This document shows, one piece after another, positions 53,692 through 62,128 of a stretch of DNA of 64,000 nucleotides. Below the pieces are notes generated by a model, which saw only the letters and a list, made by a program, of their open reading frames with translations, made no database searches and was not told the DNA's origin. A program made the translations under genes and the position numbers. Numbering within the stretch: the first letter of the stretch is position 1; each line of letters starts with the position of its first letter. Origin of the DNA: Phytohabitans sp036906915 (GTDB lineage Bacteria; Actinomycetota; Actinomycetes; Mycobacteriales; Micromonosporaceae); NCBI RefSeq assembly GCF_036906915.1, contig NZ_JBAKHX010000017.1, positions 1 to 64,000 on the forward strand, read 5' to 3'.

Positions 53692-54870
53692 CCCTCGCCG
53701 CCGGTCCAGGGCGCCGAGCAGTGCGTCTACATCGGACGGTGAGGTGCCCAGTCCGATGCTGGCGCGCAGCGCGGTCGGTGGGAGATCGCGGCGCCCGGCG
53801 CGCGCGGCGGCCTCTGCTATCAGCCGGCGGGCCAGTGGATGCGCGCAGAACAGCCCATCCCGAACGCCGATGTTGTGGTCACGGGCCAGTTCGGCGGCCA
53901 CCTCGGCGGAGTCCCGCCCGGCGACCACAAAGGACACGATGCCCACCCGGTCGGCGTCCGGCGCGAACATGCGCAGCTCGGCCACGCCCGGGATATCCGC
54001 CAGCCCAGACCGCAGCCGGTGCAGAAGAACCTGCTCCCGCTCGTGCAGCGCCTCGAAGTCGAGTGCGGTGCACACGGCAGCCAACGCGACGGCGCCCAGC
54101 AGGTTGGGGGTACCCGCTTCGTGCCGGGCCGGACCCGCCGCCCACCGCACGTCGTGAGTCGCGGCGCCGACATGCGTCGTGGCGCCGCCGCCGGCCAGGT
54201 ACGGCGGCGCGGCGTCCAGCCAGTCGCCGCGCCCCGCGAGCACGCCCGCGCCGAACGGCGCGTACAGCTTGTGCCCTGACAGCGCCACGTAGTCGACGCC
54301 CAGCGCGGCGATGTCGATCGGCGCGTGCGGAGCCAACTGCGCAGCGTCGACCGCGATCCGGGCGCCGTGCCGCCGTGCGATGGTGGCCAGGTTGGCGATC
54401 GGCCAGCGCTCGCCGGTGACGTTGCTGGCGCCGGTGACCGCGACGAGCGCGGGCCGGTCCAGCTCGCGCAGGGCGGCATCGACGGAGCGGATCGCCGCGC
54501 CGGGACAGTCGGGTACCGGCAGCCGCACCGAACCCACCGGCCAGGGCAGCAGGTTGGCGTGGTGCTCTGCGCCGAACGTCACCACCGGAGTACCCGCGGG
54601 CAGCGCGCGAGCCAGCAGGTTGAGCGCGTCCGTGGTGTTGCGGGTGAAGATCACGTGATCGTCGGGCCGGGCACCGACGAAGTCGCCGACAGCCTCCCGC
54701 GCCCGTTCATAGGCCAGCGTGCACCTGCGCGACAGCGCGCCCGCGCCCCGGTGCACGCTGCCGTACCAGGGCAGGAGCTCGGCGACGGCGTCCGCGGCGG
54801 CTTGGGCGCACGGCGCGGTGGCGGCGTAGTCGAGGTTGATCTGGTCGGGTACGCCAAGAACGGCGGTCAT
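53674..54870 (-). CDS. Cysteine desulfurase-like class V aminotransferase
   Basis: A 398-aa PLP enzyme of the SufS/NifS/IscS superfamily. LDYAATAPCA opens the fold, FTRNTTDALNLLAR and GAEHHANLLPW are cofactor-contacting segments, and the Schiff-base lysine is in ALSGHKLYAPFG. The C-terminal DGLFCAHPLARRL carries the candidate catalytic cysteine. It would release sulfur from cysteine or a related compound. GGAGG (54875-54879) precedes ATG 54870, and a SAM-IV riboswitch lies directly upstream, linking it to sulfur and methionine metabolism. No suf/isc partner genes are adjacent. Confidence 0.88.
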   Translation of the reverse strand: MTAVLGVPDQINLDYAATAPCAQAAADAVAELLPWYGSVHRGAGALSRRCTLAYERAREAVGDFVGARPDDHVIFTRNTTDALNLLARALPAGTPVVTFGAEHHANLLPWPVGSVRLPVPDCPGAAIRSVDAALRELDRPALVAVTGASNVTGERWPIANLATIARRHGARIAVDAAQLAPHAPIDIAALGVDYVALSGHKLYAPFGAGVLAGRGDWLDAAPPYLAGGGATTHVGAATHDVRWAAGPARHEAGTPNLLGAVALAAVCTALDFEALHEREQVLLHRLRSGLADIPGVAELRMFAPDADRVGIVSFVVAGRDSAEVAAELARDHNIGVRDGLFCAHPLARRLIAEAAARAGRRDLPPTALRASIGLGTSPSDVDALLGALDRRRGLRLVA

Positions 54871-54883
54871 GATGCCTCCGAGT

Positions 54884-55000
54884 CCACGCTTGTCCGGCGG
54901 ACCGTCCAGCCGGACCCGGTCATCACCCGGGGCACCCCACCGCGAACTCGACGAGGGTTGCCGGCCAGCAAGCCGGGGCTTGACGCTGGCGCTCGTGACC
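54884..55000 (-). promoter_or_regulatory. SAM-IV riboswitch
   Basis: Read on the minus strand from 55000: GGTCACGAGCGCCAGCGTCA, AGCCCCGGCTTGCTGGC, CGGCAACCCTCG, GCGGTGGGGTGCCCCGGG and TGATGACC, followed by a further stem-loop (GTCCGGCTGGACGGTCCGCCGGAC) and AAGCGTGG. This is nearly identical to the Mycobacterium SAM-IV aptamer as I recall it. P1 is GGTCA/TGACC. It ends 5 nt before the GGAGG of the desulfurase gene, suggesting control of translation initiation by S-adenosylmethionine. Confidence 0.92.
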
Positions 55001-55049
55001 TGAGGGCCAGCATAGCCTGCGGCTCGGGCGACCGGCCGGCTCCCGGAGG

Positions 55050-55114
55050 CCGTCCTGTAGACCGCAGTCGCTCTGGTCGCTGCGCTCCCGACGCTTGGTG
55101 CGGTCTGCGGACGG
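55050..55114 (+). repeat. 65-nt double-stem hairpin element, copy E1
   Basis: Outer stem CCGTCC/GGACGG, inner stem GACCGCA/TGCGGTC, 32-nt apical region. It is the first of three copies in the tandem array; it matches E0 at 52481 in layout but with covaried stem bases. Confidence 0.8.
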
Positions 55115-55181
55115 CGCGCGCTCGCTGTGTCTGATGCCCTCGCTGCGCTCGGGTCGCTCGGGTCGCTCGCGCGCTTGGGGG

Positions 55182-55246
55182 CCGTCCTGTAGACCGCAGT
55201 CGCTCTGGTCGCTGCGCTCCCGACGCTTGGTGCGGTCTGCGGACGG
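55182..55246 (+). repeat. 65-nt double-stem hairpin element, copy E2
   Basis: The second copy of the array, identical to E1 over the element as read here. Confidence 0.8.
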
Positions 55247-55304
55247 CGCGCGCTCGCTGTGTCTGATGCCCTCGCTGCGCTCGGGTCGCTCGCGCGCTTG
55301 GGGG

Positions 55305-55369
55305 CCGTCCTGTAGACCGCAGTCGCTCTGGTCGCTTCGCTCCCGACGCTTGGTGCGGTCTGCGGACGG
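55305..55369 (+). repeat. 65-nt double-stem hairpin element, copy E3
   Basis: The third copy, with a single change in the apical region (GCTTCGCTC for GCTGCGCTC). It ends 24 nt before the PrsW start and 12 nt before its -10 box, so it may influence that promoter. Confidence 0.8.
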
Positions 55370-55392
55370 CGCGCGCTCGCTAGGCTGGCCGC

Positions 55393-56748
55393 ATGGCCGT
55401 CGCAGCTCCGCCCCTTCCGCCGCCGCTGCCGACCACGCCTGCGCGGCGCGGGCTGAAGCGCGGGCTCCAGATCGGGGCGGTCATCGCCTTCATCGCGATC
55501 TGCGCGATCGGCATGCTGGTGTTCCTCGGATACAACATCGGGGTCACCGGCCTGATCGTCGGCCTGGTGGCGGCCATCCTGCCGGTGCCCGCGTTGATCG
55601 CCTGCTTCATGTGGCTCGACCGGTACGAGCCGGAGCCCGTCCGCTATCTCGCCTTCTGCTTCACCTGGGGTGCGTTCGTAGCGACCCTGGCGTCACTGAC
55701 GGTGAACTCGACGATGTCGTGGCTCTTCAAGCGCGAGGGCATACCGGACGCGCTGGTCGCGGTGCTCGTCGCGCCCTTCATCGAGGAGATCACCAAGGCA
55801 CTCGGGCCGCTGCTGTTGCTGCTCGTTCGGCGCCGCGAGTGGTCCGGCATCACGGACGGCATCGTCTACTGCGGGCTCTCCGCCGTCGGGTTCGCGATGG
55901 TGGAGAACATCCTGTACCTGGGCGGGCACGGCTATGCGGCCGGCGCTGACGAGTACGGGCCGGCGACCGGGGCACAGATGGTGTTCGCGCTGTTCATCGG
56001 CCGCATCCTGGTCTTCGGGTTCGCCCACCCGCTCTTCACCTCGATGACCGGCGTGGGGCTCGGCATAGCCGCCCGCTCCGGCGACCGCCGCGTGCGCCTG
56101 CTCGCCCCGGTCGCCGGGCTGCTGCTCGCGATGATCCTGCACGGCACGTGGAACCTGGTGCCGACGCTGGTGCAGGTGACGGGGGAGAACCTGATCCTGC
56201 TGTACGGCTACATCGGTGTGATGGTGCCGATCTTCCTCGCGATGGTGGGCTTCGCGGTGTGGCTGCGCGGCTGGGAGGGCCGGCTGACCGAGCGCACGCT
56301 GCCCGACTACGTGAAGGCAGGGTGGCTGTCACCGCCGGAGGTCGCCGCGCTCGGCAGCCTCGGGCGGCGGCACTCCGCGCGGCGGTGGGCCCGCCGGGTG
56401 GCGGGTGACGCGGGCCTCCGGGCGATGCGCGGGTACCAGTTCGCCGCGACCCGGCTGGCACTGCTGCGCGACGAGATGCGGCGCGGCCTCGACCGCACCC
56501 CACAGGGCGCCGCCCGGGCAGCGGCCGAGGAGCGCCGGCTGCTCGACGAGATCGCCGGGTACCGCAGCGTCTTCGTGGGCCGCGACCCGCAGGCGCCACG
56601 TGCGGTCTGGGACGGCGCTCGGTATCACCTGACGTTTCCCGACGGGGTCACCCGCATGGTCGACGCGCCCGACGAGCCGGTCGTGCCGATCCCGGTTGTG
56701 ATGGCGCCCCCGCCCCCGCCTCCACCGCCTTACCCGACTTATAGGTAA
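55393..56748 (+). CDS. PrsW-family intramembrane metalloprotease
   Basis: A 451-aa polytopic protein of the CPBP/PrsW group. The conserved glutamate motif PFIEEITKALGP (about 118-129), ENILYLGG (about 159-166), the histidine motif FGFAHPLFTSMTGVGLG (about 197-213) and LHGTWN are present; these form the membrane metal site. A cytoplasmic C-terminal region of about 150 aa ends in a poly-proline tract. PrsW proteins cleave membrane-bound anti-sigma factors or related substrates; the target here is unknown. TAGGCT (55381-55386) lies 6 nt before ATG 55393 (leaderless). Confidence 0.87.
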   Translation: MAVAAPPLPPPLPTTPARRGLKRGLQIGAVIAFIAICAIGMLVFLGYNIGVTGLIVGLVAAILPVPALIACFMWLDRYEPEPVRYLAFCFTWGAFVATLASLTVNSTMSWLFKREGIPDALVAVLVAPFIEEITKALGPLLLLLVRRREWSGITDGIVYCGLSAVGFAMVENILYLGGHGYAAGADEYGPATGAQMVFALFIGRILVFGFAHPLFTSMTGVGLGIAARSGDRRVRLLAPVAGLLLAMILHGTWNLVPTLVQVTGENLILLYGYIGVMVPIFLAMVGFAVWLRGWEGRLTERTLPDYVKAGWLSPPEVAALGSLGRRHSARRWARRVAGDAGLRAMRGYQFAATRLALLRDEMRRGLDRTPQGAARAAAEERRLLDEIAGYRSVFVGRDPQAPRAVWDGARYHLTFPDGVTRMVDAPDEPVVPIPVVMAPPPPPPPPYPTYR

Positions 56749-57077
56749 AGGCCGGTCGAGTCGGGCTCGACGCGCTGGGCGGCCACGGCGTGCACGTCGC
56801 GCTCGCGCAGCAGCACGTACTCCCGGCCGTGCAACTCGACCTCGGACCGCTCGTCGGGGTCGAAGAGCACCCGGTCACCGGCCACGATGGACCGGACGTG
56901 CGGGCCCACGCCCACGGCCGTCGCCCAGGAGAGGCGGCGCCCCATCGAGGCGGTGGCGGGGATGACAATGCCGACGCTCGATCGGCGCTCTCCCTCGTTG
57001 CCCTCCAGTCGGACGAGTACGCGGTCGTGCAGGAGCCGGATCGGCAGGCCGTGCTCGATGTCGGAATCGGCGGTCAC
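56739..57077 (-). CDS. GroES-like co-chaperonin family protein
   Basis: A 112-aa protein with the GroES fold: LPIRLLHDRVLVRLE (about 11-25), the mobile-loop region SVGIVIPATA, GDRVLFDPDERSEVELHGREYVLL. It differs from canonical GroES in the mobile loop and extended C-terminus, and it is not next to a groEL gene (the nearest is at 41667). It may be an auxiliary co-chaperonin. GTG 57077 follows TAGCGT by 6 nt (plus 57084-57089), a leaderless start. The end overlaps the PrsW gene by 10 nt. Confidence 0.82.
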   Translation of the reverse strand: MTADSDIEHGLPIRLLHDRVLVRLEGNEGERRSSVGIVIPATASMGRRLSWATAVGVGPHVRSIVAGDRVLFDPDERSEVELHGREYVLLRERDVHAVAAQRVEPDSTGLYL

Positions 57078-57222
57078 GACCGAACGCTACCGTGTCAAGT
57101 ACCTGGCCGCTGCGGGTGTAGCCCCTGATGATGTGGGGGAAGACTCAGGGTCTGATGGGCGGGATCGGCCGGTTACCCCGGGCTAACGTTAGGAAGCTGA
57201 TTTCTCCAGCGAGGAGGAGCCC

Positions 57223-58479
57223 TTGAGCCGGGTAGAGCGGGTGCGGGCAAATCTGCGCCGGGCGTACGAGGCTGGTAAGGAGTCGGTGCGCGCGCGCCGC
57301 GCCGAGGCCGGCAACGGCAACGGCGGATACCGCGACGAGCCGCCGCCGGACGTTGCCCCGTCCACCGAACTGCACCCGACGACGGCGAGTCGCGACGACG
57401 CCGACGTCCCGCACGGGCTTCGCATCGCCGCCGCCTGGTCGTGGCGGCTGATCGTGATCGGTGTACTCGGATGGGCGCTCCTCCGAGTGATCAGTAGGTT
57501 GCACATCGTGGTCGTCCCGCTGGTGATCGCGCTGCTGCTCACCGCCCTGCTCGCGCCGGCCGTGCAGTCGCTGCTGCGGGCCAGGTTTCCGAAGTCACTG
57601 GCTACCGCGCTCGTCGTCATCGGCGGCCTGGCCGCGGTCGTCGCCACGCTGACGCTGGTCATCACCGAGTTCATCGACGGTCTGCCCCAGCTCACTGACA
57701 GCGCCACCAAGGGCGTGCGGCAGATCCAGGACTGGCTCCAGACCGGGCCGCTGCACCTGTCCGACAGCCAGCTCGACACGTACATCGACACCGGGGAAAA
57801 CTGGCTCAAGGAAAACACCGCCTCCCTCACCGACGCGGGCGTGGCCACGGCCACCACCGTCTTCGAGGTGCTCACCGGGATGTTCCTGGTGCTCTTCGCC
57901 ACATTCTTCTTCCTGCGTGACGGCAGCCGGATCTGGCGCTTCATCGTCCGGCTGCTTCCGGTGCGGGCGCGCTGGCAGGTCGACGACGCGGGCCGGGCGG
58001 CCTGGCTGAGCCTAGTGGCGTACGTACGGGCGACCGTGCTGGTGGCGTTCATCGACGCGGTCGGCATCGGCGTGGCCGTGTGGATCCTGGGCGTACCGTT
58101 CCCGCTCCCGCTCGCCGCGCTGGTCTTCCTCGGCGCCTTCATCCCGATCGTCGGCGCGACCCTGTCCGGGGCCGTGGCGGTGCTGATCGCTCTCGTCGAC
58201 AGCGGCTGGGTCACCGCGTTGATCCTGCTGGGCGCGGTGATCGCGGTGCAGCAGCTCGAAGGGCACGTGCTACAGCCGCTCATCATGGGCCGGGCGGTGG
58301 CGATCCACCCGCTCGCCGTGATCGTGGCGATCGCCGGCGGGGTAGTGCTGGCGGGAATCGTTGGCGCGCTGGTGGCGGTGCCGCTCGTGGCGGTGCTCAA
58401 CACGGGCGTCCGCCGCCTGACCCATCGCCGCCCCGAAGCGCCCCCGGAGGCCGTAGTAGTGGCCTCCAGCCCACCGTGA
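57223..58479 (+). CDS. AI-2E family transporter
   Basis: A 418-aa membrane protein with a basic, probably cytoplasmic N-terminus of about 65 aa and eight predicted helices. The family features are seen in VVPLVIALLLTALLAPAV, TFFFLRDGSRIW, the long extracytoplasmic helical segment with DSATKGVRQIQDWL, and LGAFIPIVGATLSGAVAVLIAL, QQLEGHVLQPLIMGRAV. Members export AI-2 or act as ion antiporters. The start is TTG 57223, chosen because GAGGAGG (57211-57217) lies 5 nt upstream and no ATG or GTG is nearby. Confidence 0.88.
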   Translation: MSRVERVRANLRRAYEAGKESVRARRAEAGNGNGGYRDEPPPDVAPSTELHPTTASRDDADVPHGLRIAAAWSWRLIVIGVLGWALLRVISRLHIVVVPLVIALLLTALLAPAVQSLLRARFPKSLATALVVIGGLAAVVATLTLVITEFIDGLPQLTDSATKGVRQIQDWLQTGPLHLSDSQLDTYIDTGENWLKENTASLTDAGVATATTVFEVLTGMFLVLFATFFFLRDGSRIWRFIVRLLPVRARWQVDDAGRAAWLSLVAYVRATVLVAFIDAVGIGVAVWILGVPFPLPLAALVFLGAFIPIVGATLSGAVAVLIALVDSGWVTALILLGAVIAVQQLEGHVLQPLIMGRAVAIHPLAVIVAIAGGVVLAGIVGALVAVPLVAVLNTGVRRLTHRRPEAPPEAVVVASSPP

Positions 58480-58491
58480 GCCCTGGGTGGG

Positions 58492-60540
58492 CTACGAGGC
58501 GGCCAGGCGCTTGAGGGCGCCCACCGCTATCTCGTGACGGGTCGTGTACCAGAACGGGGGCAGCGACTTGCGCAGGAACGAGCCGTAGCTGCGTGCGGTC
58601 TCCAGGCGGGAGTCGAGCACCGCGACCACACCCTTGTCGCCCGTCGACCGGATCAGGCGGCCGACGCCCTGCGCCAGTCGTATCGCCGCGATGGGCACGC
58701 TCACGGAGGCGAACCCGGACCCGCCGGCCGCGTCGACCGTCGCCGCTCGGGCGGCAGCCAAGGGCTCGTCGGGCCGGGGAAACGGCAGCCGATCGATGAC
58801 CACGAGCTGGCACGCGTCGCCGGGCACGTCGACGCCCTGCCACAGCGACATCACACCGAAGAGGCAGCTCGACCGGTCATCGCGGAACCGCCGCACGAGC
58901 AGCGGCAGCGCCTCCTCGCCCTGGAGGAGGACGGTCAGGTCGGTGCGGGCCCGGACCAGCTCGGCAGCCTGCTGCGCGGCTCGCCGGGAAGAGAAGAGGC
59001 CGAGGGTGCGGCCGCCGAGCGCCTCGATGAGCGTCAGCAACTCGTTGCCAGCGGCCTCGGGCAGCCCGGACGCCGCGGGCCGGGGCAGGTGCGCGGCCAC
59101 GTACAGGATGCCCTGGCGCGGGTAGTCGAACGGCGACCCCACATCGAGCGACGTCCACTCCGAGTCATCGTCGTCGACACGGCCCTGAGCGGGGGTGGGC
59201 GCGGAGGCCAGGCCCAACGCCCGGGCCACCGTGTCGAACCGGCCGCCGAGCGCCAGCGTCGCCGACGTGGCCACGACCGTGCGCTCGTCGTACAGGTGCG
59301 TGGCGAGCGTGCCGGCGACGGACAGCGGCGCCACCACGACCGCCCGCCGGCCGGCGCCCAGTCCCTCCGGCTTTTCGACCCAGGCGACGTCGTGGTCGGC
59401 CTCTTCCAGGAGCCGCTGCGTCGTCTTCGACAGCTCGTCGAGCACGGCCTTGGCCTGCTGCTTGCGCACAGGGTCGGAGTCGTCGGCCTTGATGTCGCCG
59501 ATGCCGTCGAGCCCGGCGCGGGTGGCCGCGTCGAGCAGCGTGCACGCCTCGCGCAGGGCATTCGGGAGCCCGGCTGTGATGCGACCAGCCGGTGACTCGG
59601 CCAGGCCGACGGCGAGCGCGTCGCCGGACTCCACCAACGACTCGTATGCCTGTGGCTGCACGAAGGCGCGCGCCCGCCGGGCCGCTCGTTCGATGAGGTC
59701 GGGCGTCAGCTCGGCCTGCGACGCCGAGGACACCCGGTCGGCCAGCTCGTGAGCCTCATCGACGATGAGCAGCTTGTGCGGCGGGACGATGTGGCGGCCG
59801 GCGAGCATGTCGACAGCCAGCAGGCTGTGGTTGGTGACCACGATGTCGGCCTCGCGGGCGCGGGCTCGGGACGCCTCGGCGAAACACTCCGCGCCGTAGG
59901 GGCAGCGGTTGGCGCCGACGCACTCGCGGGCTGGCATGGAGACCAGCCGCCAGGCTTGATCGTCGACGCCCGGGTCCAGCTCGTCGCGGTCACCGGTGTC
60001 GGTCTTCATCGCCCACTCGCGCAGCCGTTGGATCTGCTTGCCCAACCGGCCCGCCTCGCCGAGCCACTTGGTGCCGCCACCGCTCGACGGCGCGTCGAAG
60101 AGAGCGTCGTCTGGCTCGTCCTCATTGGAGTGATCGAGCCGGGCCATGCACAGGTAGTGATGGCGCCCCTTGAGCACGGCGAACGTTGGCCGGCGTCGCA
60201 GCACCGGCTCGACGGCATCGGCCAGCCGCGGCAGGTCGTGGTCGACGAGCTGCGACTGCAGGGCCAGCGTCGCGGTGGACACGACCACCGGCCCGTCGAC
60301 CAACAGGGAGGGTGCGAGGTAGGCCAGGGACTTGCCCGTGCCGGTGCCCGCCTGCACGAGAAGGTGCTGGCCGGTCTCGATGGCCTGCTCGATCGCGCCG
60401 CTCATGAGCTGCTGACCGGGGCGTGCGGAGCCGCCCGGAACCGCGCCTACTGCCGCGCTGAGCAACTCGTCGGCGGTGGGCCTGCCCGCCGTTCGCGGTC
60501 GGGGAGCTACGGGCGCGGCGGTAGTGGGTGCGGCAGTCAC
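58492..60540 (-). CDS. dinG: ATP-dependent DNA helicase, DinG/Rad3 type
   Basis: A 682-aa superfamily 2 helicase. Walker A is QAGTGTGKSLAYLAP, the DEAH box is IVDEAHELADR, and motif VI is QGVGRLIRSTGDKG. Four cysteines in the ECVGANRCPYGAECFAEASRARA-like region include the pattern expected for an iron-sulfur cluster, although only some are seen. It unwinds DNA ends and R-loops in repair. The start is GTG 60540, where TACCGT (plus 60547-60552) is 6 nt upstream; the longer frame to 60654 lacks support. Confidence 0.9.
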   Translation of the reverse strand: MTAAPTTAAPVAPRPRTAGRPTADELLSAAVGAVPGGSARPGQQLMSGAIEQAIETGQHLLVQAGTGTGKSLAYLAPSLLVDGPVVVSTATLALQSQLVDHDLPRLADAVEPVLRRRPTFAVLKGRHHYLCMARLDHSNEDEPDDALFDAPSSGGGTKWLGEAGRLGKQIQRLREWAMKTDTGDRDELDPGVDDQAWRLVSMPARECVGANRCPYGAECFAEASRARAREADIVVTNHSLLAVDMLAGRHIVPPHKLLIVDEAHELADRVSSASQAELTPDLIERAARRARAFVQPQAYESLVESGDALAVGLAESPAGRITAGLPNALREACTLLDAATRAGLDGIGDIKADDSDPVRKQQAKAVLDELSKTTQRLLEEADHDVAWVEKPEGLGAGRRAVVVAPLSVAGTLATHLYDERTVVATSATLALGGRFDTVARALGLASAPTPAQGRVDDDDSEWTSLDVGSPFDYPRQGILYVAAHLPRPAASGLPEAAGNELLTLIEALGGRTLGLFSSRRAAQQAAELVRARTDLTVLLQGEEALPLLVRRFRDDRSSCLFGVMSLWQGVDVPGDACQLVVIDRLPFPRPDEPLAAARAATVDAAGGSGFASVSVPIAAIRLAQGVGRLIRSTGDKGVVAVLDSRLETARSYGSFLRKSLPPFWYTTRHEIAVGALKRLAAS

Positions 60541-60652
60541 GCTGCGACGGTACCGGCCGACACCGACGGACTCCCGGTTATCCACAAGGCGGTTCGCGAT
60601 GGACTGAAGCCGGCCGAACGGGCCAGTGAATGGTTCGGTTATGGTGCGGTGC

Positions 60653-61156
60653 ATGCCGAGCGACGTGGTCCGGGTCGTCTATCGCAAGTACGACGGCACA
60701 GCACACCGTGACTACCCTGCGCGCCGGCTCGCCGAAGACGACCTGGGGACCTGGCTGGGCGTGACCGCTGGCACGCGGTCCGTCTACCATGGCCGGCCCT
60801 CGGTGGAGCAGATCCCGTTCGTTCTGCTGGTGCCGCACGACGCCTGGTGGACCGCGATGTTCAACCCGCCGCCGCGCACCAGCGAGGTGTACTGCGACAT
60901 CGCCACTCCAGCGGAGTGGAGCGGCGACACGGTGCACATCGTCGACCTCGACCTCGACGTGGTGCGCCGCCGTGCGACAGGCGCCGTCGAGCTGCGCGAC
61001 GAAGACGAGTTCGAGGAGCACCGGCAGCGGTTCGGGTACCCGGAGGACCTGGTCGCCGAGGGCCGCGGGGCCGCCGAATGGCTTCACCAGGCTCTGGGTG
61101 ACGGCACCGAGCCGTTCGCGACGACGTACCGGAAGTGGCTCGCTCTCGTCGTCTAG
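60653..61156 (+). CDS. DUF402 domain-containing protein
   Basis: A 167-aa protein of the DUF402 (FomD/Ntdp-like) family, probable nucleoside diphosphate or nucleotide phosphatase. WWTAMFNPPPRTSEVYCDIATPAEW and VHIVDLDLDVVRRR followed by DEDEFEEHRQRFGYP are the conserved stretches, with Asp residues that bind metal in family members. TATGGT (60640-60645) is 7 nt before ATG 60653, giving a leaderless start divergent from dinG. The stop shares CTAG (61153-61156) with the convergent sigma-factor stop. Confidence 0.85.
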   Translation: MPSDVVRVVYRKYDGTAHRDYPARRLAEDDLGTWLGVTAGTRSVYHGRPSVEQIPFVLLVPHDAWWTAMFNPPPRTSEVYCDIATPAEWSGDTVHIVDLDLDVVRRRATGAVELRDEDEFEEHRQRFGYPEDLVAEGRGAAEWLHQALGDGTEPFATTYRKWLALVV

Positions 61157-62100
61157 AGGCGCGGCGGCCAGGGATCGGCCTCAGCCGGTAGTGGCGGCAC
61201 CGCCGCTACCTTCGCCGGGCTGAGCTGGTTGAAGACGGCCGTGACGCGGCCGTCGGCGATCGCGATGGACATCACCGCTCGCAGCGGCCGGCCGTCCTTG
61301 TACACGCCTTCAAACTGGATGCCGAGCGCGCCATTGACCAGCACCGGGGCCGTGCGCATCGACCGGGTGTCGCGTCCGAGTGTGCGAACCAGGCCCAGCA
61401 TGAGCCGGCCCACCTCCACAGGCCCGTGCAGCGGGCGCCCGGCGGCGGGGAAGATCCCGCCGCCGTCGCCGACCATCAGGACGTCGGGCGCCAGCACGGC
61501 GAGCAGCTTGTCGATCTCACCGGACTCCACGGCGGCGGTGAACGCGGCCAGCACCCGCCGCTGCTCGGCCAGATCGGCTGTGTGTCGCGGGCCGCCCTCG
61601 GCGACCGCTCGCCGGGCGCGCGACGCGTGTTGGCGGGCAGCGGCGAGGCTGATCCCGAGCGCGTCCGCGATCGCGTCGAACGGCACCGCGAAAACGTCGT
61701 GCAGCACGAACGCGACCCGCTGCTCGGGCGTCAGCCGCTCCAGCACCACGAGCAGCGCCATGCTGACCTCGTCGTGGCGGGTCGCCACGTCAGAAGGGTC
61801 GGGCTGGGTGGAGGGCGCGCGCTCGACCAGCGGCTCCGGCAGCCACTGGCCCGGGTACACCTCGTGCCGCACCCGCGCGGAGCGCAGTACGTCGAGGCAG
61901 ATCCGGGCGACCGTGGTGGTGAGCCAGGCACGCAGGTCGCGCACCTCGGCGCGGGCGGCCGGGTCGGCGAGCGCGTCCGCGTACCGCAGCCACGCCTCCT
62001 GTACCGCGTCTTCCGCCTCGGTGCGGCTGCCGAGCATCCGGTAGGCCACCGCCGTCAAGTGATCGCGTTCCGCTTCGAACTCCGCCGCGAGATCCCCCAC
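61153..62100 (-). CDS. ECF RNA polymerase sigma factor with SnoaL-like C-terminal domain (SigJ/ECF41-like)
   Basis: A 315-aa sigma factor. Region 2 is AYRMLGSRTEAEDAVQEAWL (about 18-37), region 4 is LTPEQRVAFVLHDVFAVPFDAIADALGISLAAARQHASRARRA. A SnoaL_2-like domain follows (LAAFTAAVESGEIDKLLAVLAPD), typical of the ECF41/SigJ group in which the tail, not a separate anti-sigma factor, controls activity. It may recognise a stress-type promoter; a target cannot be named. GTG 62100 is the best-supported start by family alignment. It is divergent from ppk2. Confidence 0.9.
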   Translation of the reverse strand: MGDLAAEFEAERDHLTAVAYRMLGSRTEAEDAVQEAWLRYADALADPAARAEVRDLRAWLTTTVARICLDVLRSARVRHEVYPGQWLPEPLVERAPSTQPDPSDVATRHDEVSMALLVVLERLTPEQRVAFVLHDVFAVPFDAIADALGISLAAARQHASRARRAVAEGGPRHTADLAEQRRVLAAFTAAVESGEIDKLLAVLAPDVLMVGDGGGIFPAAGRPLHGPVEVGRLMLGLVRTLGRDTRSMRTAPVLVNGALGIQFEGVYKDGRPLRAVMSIAIADGRVTAVFNQLSPAKVAAVPPLPAEADPWPPRL

Positions 62101-62128
62101 GGCTACCAGTGTGCGCGATGATCGGGGC

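Larger units (their letters stand above)
55048..55381. repeat. Tandem array of about 2.7 units of 123-132 bp
   Basis: The unit begins GGCCGTCCTGTAGACCGCAG at 55048, 55180 and 55303. Units 1 and 2 are 132 and 123 nt; the difference is one extra GGGTCGCTC (9 nt) in unit 1. Each unit consists of hairpin element E plus a segment CTGATGCCCTCGCTGCGCTC... that also occurs, diverged, at 41342-41385. The third unit ends at the promoter of the PrsW gene. No gene is visible in the gap 55001-55392. Confidence 0.92.

Noticed and set aside
55095..55949. Open frame with repeated SADGARSLCLMPSLRSGRS peptides
   Set aside because: The repeats are only the translated tandem DNA array, and its 3' part is out of frame with the real PrsW gene.
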